A stretch of 64,000 nucleotides of DNA from an uncultured bacterium (lineage in GTDB: Bacteria > Cyanobacteriota > Vampirovibrionia > Gastranaerophilales > Gastranaerophilaceae), in the NCBI GenBank assembly GCA_905215335.1, contig CAJMPQ010000004.1, positions 62,001 through 126,000 on the forward strand, written 5' to 3'. Positions 8,889 through 18,856 of the stretch are shown piece after piece (position 1 is the first letter of the stretch; each line of letters starts with the position of its first letter). The notes beneath the pieces were generated by a model. The model was not told the DNA's origin. It ran no database searches and was given only the letters and a program-made list of their open reading frames with translations. Both the position numbers and the translations under genes were made by a program.

Positions 8889-9741
8889 AATAAACCTCTT
8901 TTAAACGTTTTTTCGTTATATGAGTATATAATTGAGTAGTTGATACATCACTGTGCCCTAATAACTCTTGTACAACCCTTAAATCTGCACCATTTTCAAG
9001 CAAATGAGTTGCAAAGCTATGACGTAACGTGTGTGGCGAAATATGTTTGTGAATTTTTTCACCTTGTTTTTTTATAAAGTTATAAACATCCTGACGAGAA
9101 ACACAGTTTCCATCTTCCTTTAACAACAGTACTTTTGTATCAGGTAATTTATTTTTCAAAATAATTAAATCGCGATGTTTTAAATATTTTTTTAATGCTA
9201 ATTGAGCTTTAGAGCCGAACGGAACAATTCTTTCCTTTGAACCTTTACCATAACATTGTATATACTTTGAATTAACATCAATATTATTTAATTTCAAATT
9301 AACTAACTCTGAAACTCTTAACCCACAACCATACAATAATTCAACAATTAAAGCCTCTTCCTTGTTCAAATCAGAAGTTAATATTGCATTAACTTCTTCT
9401 ATAGTCATAACTTTTGGTAAACGTTTTGGTAATTTTGGTTGTTCAAGAGTTTGTGTTGGATTTAGAGCAATAAATTCATTAGCGCAAAGCCACTTAAAAA
9501 ATCCGCGTAATGACGCAATTTTTCTAACAATACTCCGTGGAGTATAACTTTCTTCGCGCAATTTTAATATAAAAGAATTCACATTGGATCTTTTAATATC
9601 ATTCAATGATAACACACCATCATTTCTGCAAAAATCAATAAAAAAAGATAAATCTCTACGATACGCATCAACTGTATTCTGAGATAAACCTTTTTCTATT
9701 TCAATATACTCTAAATATTCTGATAACAATTGAATATCCAT
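8866..9741 (-). CDS. xerD: Tyrosine recombinase XerD/XerC
   Basis: A 291-residue site-specific recombinase that resolves chromosome dimers at dif. The N-terminal SAM-like DNA-binding domain (LSEYLEYIEIEKGLSQNTV) is followed by the catalytic domain with GCGLRVSEL (first Arg), GKGSKER (Lys), HTLRHSFA (His-x-x-Arg), LLGH, and the Tyr in TTQLYTH. All catalytic residues are present. Length and lack of mobile-element neighbours favour the housekeeping Xer role over an integrase. XerC versus XerD cannot be decided by eye; the N-terminus reads more like XerD. A strong promoter without a leader lies at the 3' end of dgt. Confidence 0.9.
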   Translation of the reverse strand: MDIQLLSEYLEYIEIEKGLSQNTVDAYRRDLSFFIDFCRNDGVLSLNDIKRSNVNSFILKLREESYTPRSIVRKIASLRGFFKWLCANEFIALNPTQTLEQPKLPKRLPKVMTIEEVNAILTSDLNKEEALIVELLYGCGLRVSELVNLKLNNIDVNSKYIQCYGKGSKERIVPFGSKAQLALKKYLKHRDLIILKNKLPDTKVLLLKEDGNCVSRQDVYNFIKKQGEKIHKHISPHTLRHSFATHLLENGADLRVVQELLGHSDVSTTQLYTHITKKRLKEVYFAINKDS

Positions 9742-9748
9742 AGCTTTG

Positions 9749-9776
9749 ATTATACTCTTTTTTCAAAAATTATCAA
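9749..9776 (-). promoter_or_regulatory. Candidate leaderless promoter for xerD
   Basis: Minus strand TTGATA (9771-9776), a 16-base spacer, TATAAT (9749-9754) ending 7 bases before the xerD ATG; no Shine-Dalgarno is present. It overlaps the stop of dgt. Confidence 0.6.
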
Positions 9777-10792
9777 TCAATTATATTAGCAAGTTTAAAT
9801 AAATAATCATCTCTTGTTCCACATTTTAAACCTGTAGGAATGAAATTTTCTTTAAACTTTTCTACAGCATATCTATCAGTCATTCCTGAAATATAATCCG
9901 TCACAATTCGAACAATTTTTTCAGGTGGACACATTGGTTTCAACATTTCCACATATAAATAGAATAATTCTTTTATAACTCTACGAGCTTTTTTCTCTTC
10001 TAATTTTGCTGGAGAATCAATATAAACATTTTCAAACATCCAGTCTCTTAATTTTGTTGTATATGCCCAACCTTCTTCACTCATCGATATATCAGCTTTT
10101 CCAATTGAATTATTTACAACTTCATTAATCATTTTATTTAATCTTTGACTCTGATTAGATGAAAAATATTCGATACAATCTTTTGGCAAATCACTTTCGG
10201 CAATAACTCCAGCTCTTATTGAATCTTCTATATCATGGTTTATATAAGCAATTTTATCAGCTAATTGAACAACTTTCCCTTCCGGAGTCGTTGGAGTAAA
10301 TCCCCACGTATGAGTTTTTATACCTTCAATAGTTTCTTTACACAAATTAAGATGTTCCAAAACTTCGACAACTCTCACACTTTGAAGATTATGGTGAAAA
10401 CCTTCATGAACTAATTCATTTAATACACCTTCACCGCAATGACCAAATGGAGTATGGCCTAAATCGTGCCCTAATGATATTGCTTCAACTAAATCTTCAT
10501 TCAAATCTAGGGCTCTAGCTATTGTTCTACCAATTTGCGAAACTTCAAGTGTATGTGTTAAACGAGTTCTAAAATGATCATCAAATGGTGATAAAAAGAC
10601 TTGAGTTTTATGTTTCAATCTTCTAAAAGCTTTTGAATGTAATATTCTATCTCTATCGCGTTGGAATTCTGTTCTTAAATCTGATTTTTCTTCCGGCTCT
10701 TTTCTTCCTTTTGAATCTGCAGATTTAGTTGCAAATTCACTTAAATAATCTTTTTCTCTTTGTTCTAATTTTTCTCTAATGGTTAATGTCAT
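9773..10792 (-). CDS. dgt: dGTP triphosphohydrolase-like HD protein
   Basis: 339 residues of the Dgt/dNTPase family, which splits dNTPs to nucleoside and triphosphate. The N-terminal FQRDRDRILHSKAFRRLKHKTQV block, THTLEVSQIGR and HDLGHTPFGHCGE supply the HD-domain metal ligands and the family signature. It is shorter than E. coli Dgt and matches the shorter Dgt-like group. GGGGAG precedes the ATG. It is the gene upstream of xerD and bioD on the minus strand. Confidence 0.92.
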   Translation of the reverse strand: MTLTIREKLEQREKDYLSEFATKSADSKGRKEPEEKSDLRTEFQRDRDRILHSKAFRRLKHKTQVFLSPFDDHFRTRLTHTLEVSQIGRTIARALDLNEDLVEAISLGHDLGHTPFGHCGEGVLNELVHEGFHHNLQSVRVVEVLEHLNLCKETIEGIKTHTWGFTPTTPEGKVVQLADKIAYINHDIEDSIRAGVIAESDLPKDCIEYFSSNQSQRLNKMINEVVNNSIGKADISMSEEGWAYTTKLRDWMFENVYIDSPAKLEEKKARRVIKELFYLYVEMLKPMCPPEKIVRIVTDYISGMTDRYAVEKFKENFIPTGLKCGTRDDYLFKLANIID

Positions 10793-10857
10793 AATTCTCC
10801 CCTTATTTCAGATTTTAGCAAAAAAGTATAATAACTCTATACTATTTTTAGGGGATA

Positions 10858-12696
10858 TTATGAAGCTTTAGCAAGCTCGGGATCTAACTTTTGAAGATTT
10901 TCAGGATTATTTAAATCTAAAATTATCTCCGGAGTGCTATTTTTTCCAACAGTATTATTTGCAGAACTAGACACAAGCTTATTATTATTTTGAGGAGCTG
11001 TATGTTTTTTAGTTTCTCTATACTTTTTCAACATATCATCTGCCCATGTACCAATTTTATTTACAATGATTGTTGAAATACTACCAATTAATAAAGATTT
11101 TGTACCAGCATATAATTTAGCATTACAATATAATGAAACACCAATACCCGCAATAGCTGGGATACCATATTTTAAAGAAATTGAAGTTCGTTGTTCATTA
11201 TTATCAGCCTTACCCAAGTTATAACCTAAAGTAGCTAAAGAACCCAAGATTGTTAAAATATCAGTTGGAGCTCCACCTAAAGCTAAATCCCTAACTTTAC
11301 TTATAAACTCTTCAGTTTCAACATTTATAGATTTATCTAACGATTTTATTGCATCATTATAAGACTTTTCAACAACTTTATATTCTTCTGGAGATAATAG
11401 TTTTTTATAAATATTTAAAATATCTTCTACCTTACCTTGTTTAAAATTAGAAAACATTGATGTTAATTCATTGGCACTATCTAATAAATCCTTAGCAACT
11501 TTTTCATCGATAGTTTTCATTTTCACAGCTTTTTGAACTGATGCCTTAAACTCAGTTAAACCATTAGAAATTCTTGTTCTTAGAGCTTCTTCTTTAAAGG
11601 TTTCAACCCCATTATTTAATTTTACTGATTTTGCATAATCTTTTATATTAAATCTTAATGTACGTAATAAGTTAATTTTTTCAACATCTTTATAACTGAT
11701 AGATTTTGTCATTTGAATAATTTTTTCATCTGACTCTTTTGCCAAATCTGTTATAGAATATGACAACTCTTTTCTATAAGCTTTTACTATCTTTTGAATA
11801 GCTGCTTTGTCTTTTGCAATTGCTGATTCTGCAACAAAGTTTGTTAGCATTTCTTTTGTCCAAAATGCCTTAAATGAAGTAAACCTTTCTTTTAAATCTT
11901 CAACTGATTTTTTAATTTTTAAATATCTGGAAGTTAATGACTGACCTTGAAAATTCTTTTCATATATTGCAGATAGATCCGAATTCATTTTATCTATCTC
12001 TACCAACCATTGAGCCTTAGATTTTCTAACTCCATTTATCTCAACAATTTCGTAACTATCTTTAGTTAAAAGATTTTTTCCAACATTTGAACTAATAGCT
12101 TTAGCTTCATTAAATCTACCTATAGCTTTTTTATATGAATTTATAACAGATTGTCGTCCTATTCTTTCAAACATTTTGGTTATACCATCATGGATTTTGG
12201 TTCCTATTGCTGTGGTATACATCAATATTTTAAAAGATACATCTTTAAAAGTTGTAAAATTATTTATTATTTCAAATTTTTGCTGAGCTACATCTAATTT
12301 TTGAATAAGCAATGCATACAACTTATTCATTCCAGTATTTTCCATGTTGTCCAATTTTGCTTTTTGAACTTTTCTATCAAAATAATCTCTAACTCTTTGG
12401 AAATTTTTAGATAACCCTTTTGGACCACCTTTCAATAAGAAAAATAGAGTTGCAGCAGTCAAGACCGTAGCTGTAGCAATTGATAAACCAATAACTTTAA
12501 AATTATTTGTCTTTCTTGCCTCTTCTGGGGTCATAATTTTTATTTTTGAATCATCACTCTTCTTATTTTTATCGGCACTTATTTCCACCATATCAGGTTT
12601 ATTAGCAAGCCAGTAATCACTTGGTAATCTTTTTGCAGTAATATTACCAAAAGCATTTTTATTTTTATTATCTATTGATGGAATTGAATTTATCAT
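10858..12696 (-). CDS. Large helical membrane-associated protein, unknown function
   Basis: 612 residues. A polar N-terminus (containing NAFGNITAKRLP) precedes one membrane span around residues 70-90 (VIGLSIATATVLTAATLFFLL). A long charged helical or coiled-coil region (~100-470) follows, then a C-terminal hydrophobic part with two to three possible spans (ILTILGSLATLGYNLG; IAGIGVSLYCNAKL; LLIGSISTIIV) and a polar Asn-rich tail. No Shine-Dalgarno is obvious. The style resembles the membrane protein pair at 41.4-43.1 kb. I do not recognise a family. It lies downstream of dgt's divergent start and is transcribed away from lpxB's 3' end. Confidence 0.65.
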   Translation of the reverse strand: MINSIPSIDNKNKNAFGNITAKRLPSDYWLANKPDMVEISADKNKKSDDSKIKIMTPEEARKTNNFKVIGLSIATATVLTAATLFFLLKGGPKGLSKNFQRVRDYFDRKVQKAKLDNMENTGMNKLYALLIQKLDVAQQKFEIINNFTTFKDVSFKILMYTTAIGTKIHDGITKMFERIGRQSVINSYKKAIGRFNEAKAISSNVGKNLLTKDSYEIVEINGVRKSKAQWLVEIDKMNSDLSAIYEKNFQGQSLTSRYLKIKKSVEDLKERFTSFKAFWTKEMLTNFVAESAIAKDKAAIQKIVKAYRKELSYSITDLAKESDEKIIQMTKSISYKDVEKINLLRTLRFNIKDYAKSVKLNNGVETFKEEALRTRISNGLTEFKASVQKAVKMKTIDEKVAKDLLDSANELTSMFSNFKQGKVEDILNIYKKLLSPEEYKVVEKSYNDAIKSLDKSINVETEEFISKVRDLALGGAPTDILTILGSLATLGYNLGKADNNEQRTSISLKYGIPAIAGIGVSLYCNAKLYAGTKSLLIGSISTIIVNKIGTWADDMLKKYRETKKHTAPQNNNKLVSSSANNTVGKNSTPEIILDLNNPENLQKLDPELAKAS

Positions 12697-12773
12697 AAAA
12701 CTACTAGCCTACATATTTATAAAAAAGCTAGAAAAAATAAAATTGCACTATTTTTGAACTTTTTAAAGTTATA

Positions 12774-13898
12774 TTACGAAAATAAGGTCGTATCAATTAC
12801 TTTTGCAACTTCTAATGCAGAATTTTTATCTGACAATAAATCTTTTACAACTCCTAATTCTTTTATATTTTTTTCTCTTTTTTCAGAATTATATAATAAC
12901 TCTTCAATTTCAAAAACTATATTAGATGGAGTAGCTTTATCCTGTATTAACTCAGGTACAATTTCTTTATCAGCAATAATATTAGGTAAAGAAACTCTTT
13001 TAATACATCTTACTAATAAATATATCCAATAGAATAACCTTGGACCTCTATATGCAATAATCATTGGAGTCTTATACAAACAAGCTTCTAATGCTACCGT
13101 ACCAGATGCTAAAATTAACGCATCAGAAACACTCAATAAAGCTTGGTTTTCACCTTTTATAACTTTAATATCACAGTCACCTAAATATTTGTTATAAATT
13201 TCATCAGATAAGTTTGGTGCATGAGACATACAAAATTGTAAATCCGGATGCTTAGCTTGCAATTGTTTTACTGATTCTTTAAATATATTCATTAATTGTT
13301 TTAATTCAAACACTCTTGAACCCGGAAATACAGAAACTAATTTTTTATTCACATCAAAACCATGTTTTTCAAAAAATTCTTTTCTATAAACTGGAGCCGG
13401 TAGTTGAGCTACCAAAGGGTGACCACAATAATGAGTATCTATTCCATATTGCGCATATAAAGGTTTTTCAAATGGGAATATACATAATACCTTATCCACA
13501 AATTTTTTAATAAGATTTATTCTATATTTACGACTTGCCCAAACTTGTGGAGGAATATAATAATAAACTTTTATACCGGCAGCATGTAAAAACTTTGCAA
13601 CAGATAAATTAAATGCACCATAATCAATTAATAGTACTAAATCCGGCTTATATTCATTAGTCAAATATTCAACTACTGACTTTCCTAACTTATAATGATC
13701 AAATAAAATTTTTGGAGAAATTCCTACAGCCGACATCTTATCTTGATTAGCAAATAATTTAACACCTTGAGCGGCTAAATTATCACCACCAATACCCTCA
13801 ATTTCTATATCTGATTCTAATGCTCTTAACTCTCTAACAACATTAGCAGCATGTATATCTCCAGAATATTCACCTGTAATTATAAATAATTTTTTCAT
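12774..13898 (-). CDS. lpxB: Lipid-A-disaccharide synthase LpxB
   Basis: Glycosyltransferase family 19: joins UDP-2,3-diacylglucosamine and lipid X to make the lipid A disaccharide on the inner membrane face. The N-terminal ITGEYSGDIHAANVV is the LpxB signature, then PPQVWASR, VFPGSR (phosphate loop) and LILASGTVALEA. The 374-residue length is normal. It starts 2 bases after the lpxI stop, so these two consecutive pathway steps are coupled. The presence of lpxB shows the organism makes LPS. Confidence 0.95.
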   Translation of the reverse strand: MKKLFIITGEYSGDIHAANVVRELRALESDIEIEGIGGDNLAAQGVKLFANQDKMSAVGISPKILFDHYKLGKSVVEYLTNEYKPDLVLLIDYGAFNLSVAKFLHAAGIKVYYYIPPQVWASRKYRINLIKKFVDKVLCIFPFEKPLYAQYGIDTHYCGHPLVAQLPAPVYRKEFFEKHGFDVNKKLVSVFPGSRVFELKQLMNIFKESVKQLQAKHPDLQFCMSHAPNLSDEIYNKYLGDCDIKVIKGENQALLSVSDALILASGTVALEACLYKTPMIIAYRGPRLFYWIYLLVRCIKRVSLPNIIADKEIVPELIQDKATPSNIVFEIEELLYNSEKREKNIKELGVVKDLLSDKNSALEVAKVIDTTLFS

Positions 13899-13900
13899 AC

Positions 13901-14716
13901 TTAAACAGCCATTATTACAATATTATGATCATCTGCATATTTAATTACTTTTTCTTGATCAACAATAATAGTTTCATTTGCTTCTACTGCAATTAACCCT
14001 GCATGGCGGTAACTCATTGTTCTTAATGTTCTCATACCTATTGCAGGAATATCAAAACGCTTATCTTGTTTAGGTTTAGCAACTTTAACAACAACTGCAC
14101 CAGATTTTGCTAATTTTGCACCACGCTTGATACAAACATCAGTTCCTTCAATTGCTTCTACGGCCATAATCATTTTATCTTTAATAACAACGGATTGACC
14201 AACATCTAATTTACCCATTTCTTTTGCTAACCAAAAACCATAGTTAACATCTTCCATTTGAGCAGCTGTTGGTTTATGCTTTCCTAATACGCCAGCTGGT
14301 ATCATTAAATTTTTAATAAAAATGGTTTGATCTAATACTTCAACACCTATTTTTTCCAATTCTTGAACAATCATCAACATCACTTGATCATCATTCAATC
14401 TTGAAGCTTCTTTTATCAAATCTATAGCTCTTTTATCAAATTTATGTAATTGTAATAAAACTTTTTTATGAACTTTACCTAAAAAAGTTAATTGTTTAAT
14501 TTGTTCGTCTTTCAATATAGCTTCAATTTTATTAACTTCACCAGGATGGCAAGAATAAACCTTTGAACAATATTTTTTTAAATCTCTAACATTATCTTTA
14601 GCAAGCGAAATACATACAACTTCAAAACCATTTTCTTTAGCATATTGAGCCATTCTAACTGGTAATATACCGTCACCTGCAATTAATCCTTGTTTGTTTT
14701 CTAATGTTATAGTCAC
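13901..14716 (-). CDS. lpxI: UDP-2,3-diacylglucosamine hydrolase LpxI
   Basis: 271-residue LpxI (DUF1009) family enzyme that makes lipid X for LpxB and replaces LpxH in many bacteria. Seen: the N-terminal LIAGDGILPVRMAQYAKENG, the central DQVMLMIVQELEKIG, and the C-terminal RFDIPAIGMRTLRTM, all characteristic. It sits directly upstream of lpxB, the classic arrangement of this pair. Confidence 0.94.
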   Translation of the reverse strand: MTITLENKQGLIAGDGILPVRMAQYAKENGFEVVCISLAKDNVRDLKKYCSKVYSCHPGEVNKIEAILKDEQIKQLTFLGKVHKKVLLQLHKFDKRAIDLIKEASRLNDDQVMLMIVQELEKIGVEVLDQTIFIKNLMIPAGVLGKHKPTAAQMEDVNYGFWLAKEMGKLDVGQSVVIKDKMIMAVEAIEGTDVCIKRGAKLAKSGAVVVKVAKPKQDKRFDIPAIGMRTLRTMSYRHAGLIAVEANETIIVDQEKVIKYADDHNIVIMAV

Positions 14717-14735
14717 AATATTTTCCTCTTTTACT

Positions 14736-15353
14736 TTATCTTAATGAATATATCTTTTGAACTTCTTCTTCTGGTAATATTTTAACACCACCAAGAAGTT
14801 TTGCACATATTACTGTTTTAGCATAAGCTTCGCATAATTCAAGCTTTAAATACGCTTGCTGAATATCTTTATCACCAACAATTACACCATGATTTTCCAT
14901 TAACACAACATCATAATCTTTAAAATAAACTGAAGTGTTATCTACTAAATCTTTTGAACCAGGGAGTGCATATTTAGCCAATGGTATTTTACCAAAACAA
15001 TACACAATTTCTGCTAATACATCTTCATTCATTTCTTTACCGGCAGCTGCAAAGGCAGTTAAATAAGGTGAATGTACATGCAAAATATAATTAATATCTG
15101 GTCTATCTTGATAAAATTTTACATGCAACATTTTTTCACTTGAAGGTCTTTTTACCCCTTCTACAACATTACCTGCAAAATCAATAATTGCAAAATCATC
15201 TTCTTTCAAATATCCATTTGCTGTTCCTGTTGCTGTAATAACTATTTTATCCCCACATCTTGCTGACAAATTGCCAGAAAAGCCAGGAGTAAAATTCTTA
15301 ACTCCAGCAAGTTTACCATATTCAATTAATTCTTGTTTTATTTTTTCTAACAT
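14736..15353 (-). CDS. Class II aldolase/adducin-family enzyme
   Basis: 205 residues from the ATG at 15353; a longer TTG-start reading (15386) overlaps lptD and is not preferred. The start lies 1 base after the lptD stop. It has the family's GNLSAR near the N-terminus, SSEK, the zinc-binding HVHSPY pair and ENHGVIVG with a third His. Related enzymes are L-fuculose-phosphate aldolase, ribulose-5-phosphate epimerase and methylthioribulose-phosphate dehydratase; the exact substrate cannot be read. Its place between lptD and lpxI suggests a sugar-phosphate role tied to the envelope, but this is context only. Confidence 0.82.
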   Translation of the reverse strand: MLEKIKQELIEYGKLAGVKNFTPGFSGNLSARCGDKIVITATGTANGYLKEDDFAIIDFAGNVVEGVKRPSSEKMLHVKFYQDRPDINYILHVHSPYLTAFAAAGKEMNEDVLAEIVYCFGKIPLAKYALPGSKDLVDNTSVYFKDYDVVLMENHGVIVGDKDIQQAYLKLELCEAYAKTVICAKLLGGVKILPEEEVQKIYSLR

Positions 15354-15354
15354 A

Positions 15355-17664
15355 TTATTCAACTGTTTCCTTATCAGGATCTTCAATATTAATTACTTCC
15401 GCATATTGTAATACTACCGGAGCGGGTTTTACATCCTGTTGTTTATTATTACCTAAAAATGGAACTTTTGAAGTTTTCTTATTAGATACCTCTTGCTCTT
15501 GAACTTTTTGTGCAGGAGCAAAAGCTAACTTTCTTTCCTCTTCTGATTTATTCTTTTGACCTAAACGTTCAGGATTTTTAATTTCCAACTTTTTATAATT
15601 AATTGTAGTACCTTTAGTATCAAACGCTACATTAAAACCAAAATATGTAGTTTGACGAACAAAGTCATAACCTAAACTAATTTTACAATCATCAGGTCCA
15701 AAAGCTACAATAAATCGATTTTCTTGGAACATTTTACCATTTGGAGCATCATCTGATAAATTAATATTTCCAGACCAACCTACAGATAAATATTTATTAA
15801 TCCTTAAAGCTTCTGTTAAATATACACTTTGATGACCATATCTGTACATATCATATCTTGGTAATGGTGTATTATCAGAATATCCTGCAAGAAAATAGCC
15901 AATATCTTGCATCCAATTTTTATATTGTACGTGGAATCTAGGTCCAAACCTTGCAATAAACTGAGTATCACCAGTACCATAAACAGCAGCTGAACCTTGC
16001 ATAGCAACACTGAAATCAAAAGCTATACGTTCTTCTTCATTTGTATAATTATACAATGATTGTCTTATTTCAGCCATATATCTTGCTCTTGTAGTAGATA
16101 TACCACTTGAATTAATTTTTTCGCCATAGAAATTTCTGTCATTATCTTCCATAATACCAACACCGAATCTATGACGGAATTGCAAATCTTTACCTTCAGC
16201 TAAAAAGTCCTTATTAAGATATTTTTTAGTGTAATAAAGTTCTGCCATATATTTAGGCATTCTTGCACCTAAAAACCATTCATCAAAATATGAATTAGCA
16301 CCATATTGCAAGAATAAATTATCATCTAAACGTTGCTTACCTCGCATAAAGAAAATATCAGAAGCTGAACCATAACCTAATTCTGTAGTGTTGTAGGTAT
16401 TATGATATTTTAATGCGCCACCAAATCCAAATTTATGATTATAATTCAAAAATGGAATAACCTTAATTACAGAACCTGCAGGACCTCCAAATACAAATCC
16501 CGGACCGATGAACATACCTAGTTTTCTACGAGAACCAAATTCCGGATAATTACCTTCAAAATAGTCTCTCTGTTTATTAGTATATGCTGTTAAACTTGGC
16601 CAAGAGAATAAATATCTATCTTTATGATAAACCTTAATATCTTTTGCTTTTATTACATCATGATTTTTTCTGGCATCAATATATAATGCGCCGACATCAA
16701 AACGCAAATTGTTTCCTGTTGGATTACCAAAAAATAAAGATTTCGCATCTTCATCAACAATCATATTATGAAAACGAGGGCCAATCATTCTTGATGTTAA
16801 ACGATAAATTTGTGATTCATCAGAATGGAAATTTCCTTCATGCAAAATCAACAAACCATCCTTTTGAATAGCCTTTTTAGCTGTTGCGTCCATAGTTTGA
16901 GTCTTTGCATCAACATTATCCATAACCATGGTTTCTTCATTCATATCAACTTCTAAATAATCTCCAAAGGTTGGCATACCATCTCTTATAATAACGACAT
17001 TACCTATACCTTTTAAAATATTTGAAGCATCATTATATATCATTTTGTCAGCAATGATTTTAGTTTTTTGAGGTGGCAACACCATTACTGGGCGCCCAGT
17101 TGCAATCATATTTCCAGTATCTTCATCAAATGAAACATTCTCCGCATCTAGAACCATTTGTTTTTCTGTAACTTGTTCTCTTACACCACCTTCTAATGAA
17201 ATTGTATCTTCCGGAATTTCAAAATCAGGTTCTGTTTCTGATTGGATAGTATTAGCCAACTCACTTTCACTATTAAGAACATCATTACCGTTACTCAAAG
17301 AATTAGTATTATTTTTTTTCTTATCCCAGAATTTCAATTTTCCTAGAGGAGAACCACCATCTTTTTGCTTTTCTTTTTCTTCTCCAAGACTCATTAATTT
17401 ATTTGTCACGGTTAAACGCATTTGTTTGAAAAACGGCATATTATCCGGATCTATTTCTTTATATTGTCCACCGTTATCATCAAAAGAATAATCATCGTAT
17501 CCAGAATAACTTGTACCATCTTCATCTGGAACCAAATTAGTTAACGAAGATTGAAAAACAGCATTTTGAACATTTGCTACAGGAGACGTAGAAATATCTT
17601 CTGCGAATGAACTATTATTAGATATTGAACATATAACAAGTGCTGCAATTAAATATTTTTTCAA
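15355..17664 (-). CDS. lptD: LptD-like LPS assembly outer-membrane protein
   Basis: 769 residues, with a signal peptide (MKKYLIAALVICSISNNSSFA), a charged low-complexity stretch, then an OstA/LptA-like jellyroll around residues 160-300 (LDAENVSFDEDTGNMIATG, ADKMIYNDASNILKG). A long beta-barrel-type region to about residue 690 and a basic tail follow. The start codon is TTG, supported by AGAAGGAAG 7 bases upstream. Role: inserts LPS into the outer leaflet. The cyanobacterial-type relatives are very divergent, so assignment rests on the jellyroll plus barrel order and on its place next to lpxI/lpxB. Confidence 0.75.
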   Translation of the reverse strand: MKKYLIAALVICSISNNSSFAEDISTSPVANVQNAVFQSSLTNLVPDEDGTSYSGYDDYSFDDNGGQYKEIDPDNMPFFKQMRLTVTNKLMSLGEEKEKQKDGGSPLGKLKFWDKKKNNTNSLSNGNDVLNSESELANTIQSETEPDFEIPEDTISLEGGVREQVTEKQMVLDAENVSFDEDTGNMIATGRPVMVLPPQKTKIIADKMIYNDASNILKGIGNVVIIRDGMPTFGDYLEVDMNEETMVMDNVDAKTQTMDATAKKAIQKDGLLILHEGNFHSDESQIYRLTSRMIGPRFHNMIVDEDAKSLFFGNPTGNNLRFDVGALYIDARKNHDVIKAKDIKVYHKDRYLFSWPSLTAYTNKQRDYFEGNYPEFGSRRKLGMFIGPGFVFGGPAGSVIKVIPFLNYNHKFGFGGALKYHNTYNTTELGYGSASDIFFMRGKQRLDDNLFLQYGANSYFDEWFLGARMPKYMAELYYTKKYLNKDFLAEGKDLQFRHRFGVGIMEDNDRNFYGEKINSSGISTTRARYMAEIRQSLYNYTNEEERIAFDFSVAMQGSAAVYGTGDTQFIARFGPRFHVQYKNWMQDIGYFLAGYSDNTPLPRYDMYRYGHQSVYLTEALRINKYLSVGWSGNINLSDDAPNGKMFQENRFIVAFGPDDCKISLGYDFVRQTTYFGFNVAFDTKGTTINYKKLEIKNPERLGQKNKSEEERKLAFAPAQKVQEQEVSNKKTSKVPFLGNNKQQDVKPAPVVLQYAEVINIEDPDKETVE

Positions 17665-17681
17665 TGATTACTTCCTTCTAT

Positions 17682-18848
17682 CTAAATATAACTTAATGGA
17701 TTTGTTGGTTTACCATTTACACGAACCTCAAAGTGACAATGAGGACCTGTACTATAACCAGTTGAACCTTCTCGACCTATTGTTTGTCCTTTTCTTACAG
17801 TTTGTCCATTACTTACATTGATTGAGGACATATGACCATACAATGTTGTTATTGGTTTACCATTCACAACTCCATGATCAAGAATTACGACTTTTCCATA
17901 TCCGCCATACCATCCTGCATAGATAACTCTTCCGTCGTTAGAAGCAGCAATAGCACCACCATTTGGACCACCAATATCAATACCTGAATGGAATATTCTA
18001 CTCTTAAATATTGGGTGTGTTCTCCAACCGAATGGAGAAGTAATAGGTCCAGAAATAGGTTTTATAAATCCTGCAGAAGATACTCTCACTTGAGATGATC
18101 CTGATGATGATTTACGTGTTAAACTCTCAATCATAGCTTGGATATTTGCAGATTGTCTTGCTAATTCTCGTTCAGAACGTTCATAATAACTCTTGTCTTT
18201 TTGTAAACGTTCAATCATAGTTTTATTTTCAGCAATTGAATTTTGGATAGAAGCTCTTTGATTATTAATGTCACGAATTGAAGCTTCAACCATTCTTCTT
18301 TGGCTTTCAACCTGAGCTTTTAAACTAGCAATTTCATTAGCTTTTGCTTTAACAGCTTGCATACGTTTATAATCATCTTTGATTACTATTTTTTCAAAAT
18401 AAAAAGTATCCATCAAGGATGTTACATCACGAGCTGATAAAATTAATTCAAACATACCTGAGCGTTGATGTTTATATACTTGTCTTATACGCTCTTTCAT
18501 TGCAGCATCAATACTTCTAAATTGTGCAATTGCATCATTTAATTGACGTTCCATAGACGCCAAATTCGAAACTAACGCATTATAACGCATTGTTGTAGCT
18601 TGCAATTCTTGATGAGCCTGTTCTAACTTTTGTTGATTATTATTAAGTTTATTTCTTTCTGTTCTAAGCTTTAAATCAGCCTGACGTTTCTTTTGTTGAA
18701 AATAATAACGTTGATTATTGGTTTGTCTTAACTTTTGAGTTAGAGACGCTGAACTTGCAAAAACAACATCTGAGACTCCAAAAATACTTAAAGTCCCTAA
18801 AACCACCCAGCTTATTAATATATTTCTTATTATATAATTTATCTTCAT
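17682..18848 (-). CDS. EnvC-like M23 peptidase with coiled coil
   Basis: 388 residues: N-terminal signal/anchor (about residues 10-32), a long coiled coil (35-260) rich in Gln/Arg/Lys heptads, and a C-terminal LytM/M23 domain. Zinc-site motifs are complete: HSGIDIG (first His and Asp), LYGHMSSI, and HCHFEVR (HxH). This layout matches EnvC/NlpD-type murein hydrolases or amidase activators that work at division. Here the full HxxxD...HxH set suggests an active endopeptidase. The gene lies 17 bases upstream of lptD in the same minus-strand cluster. Confidence 0.9.
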   Translation of the reverse strand: MKINYIIRNILISWVVLGTLSIFGVSDVVFASSASLTQKLRQTNNQRYYFQQKKRQADLKLRTERNKLNNNQQKLEQAHQELQATTMRYNALVSNLASMERQLNDAIAQFRSIDAAMKERIRQVYKHQRSGMFELILSARDVTSLMDTFYFEKIVIKDDYKRMQAVKAKANEIASLKAQVESQRRMVEASIRDINNQRASIQNSIAENKTMIERLQKDKSYYERSERELARQSANIQAMIESLTRKSSSGSSQVRVSSAGFIKPISGPITSPFGWRTHPIFKSRIFHSGIDIGGPNGGAIAASNDGRVIYAGWYGGYGKVVILDHGVVNGKPITTLYGHMSSINVSNGQTVRKGQTIGREGSTGYSTGPHCHFEVRVNGKPTNPLSYI

Positions 18849-18856
18849 TTCCTAAG

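Noticed and set aside
9362..9547. 61-residue + frame within xerD
   Set aside because: Antisense to the catalytic domain of the recombinase; shadow.
8866..9741. Phage or element integrase reading of the tyrosine recombinase
   Set aside because: Full Xer length and motifs, housekeeping neighbours, no attachment repeats or phage genes nearby.
12756..12776. GAAC-N17-CG resembling the ECF promoter
   Set aside because: Spacing is off by one, and no + strand gene follows; probably chance in AT-rich sequence.
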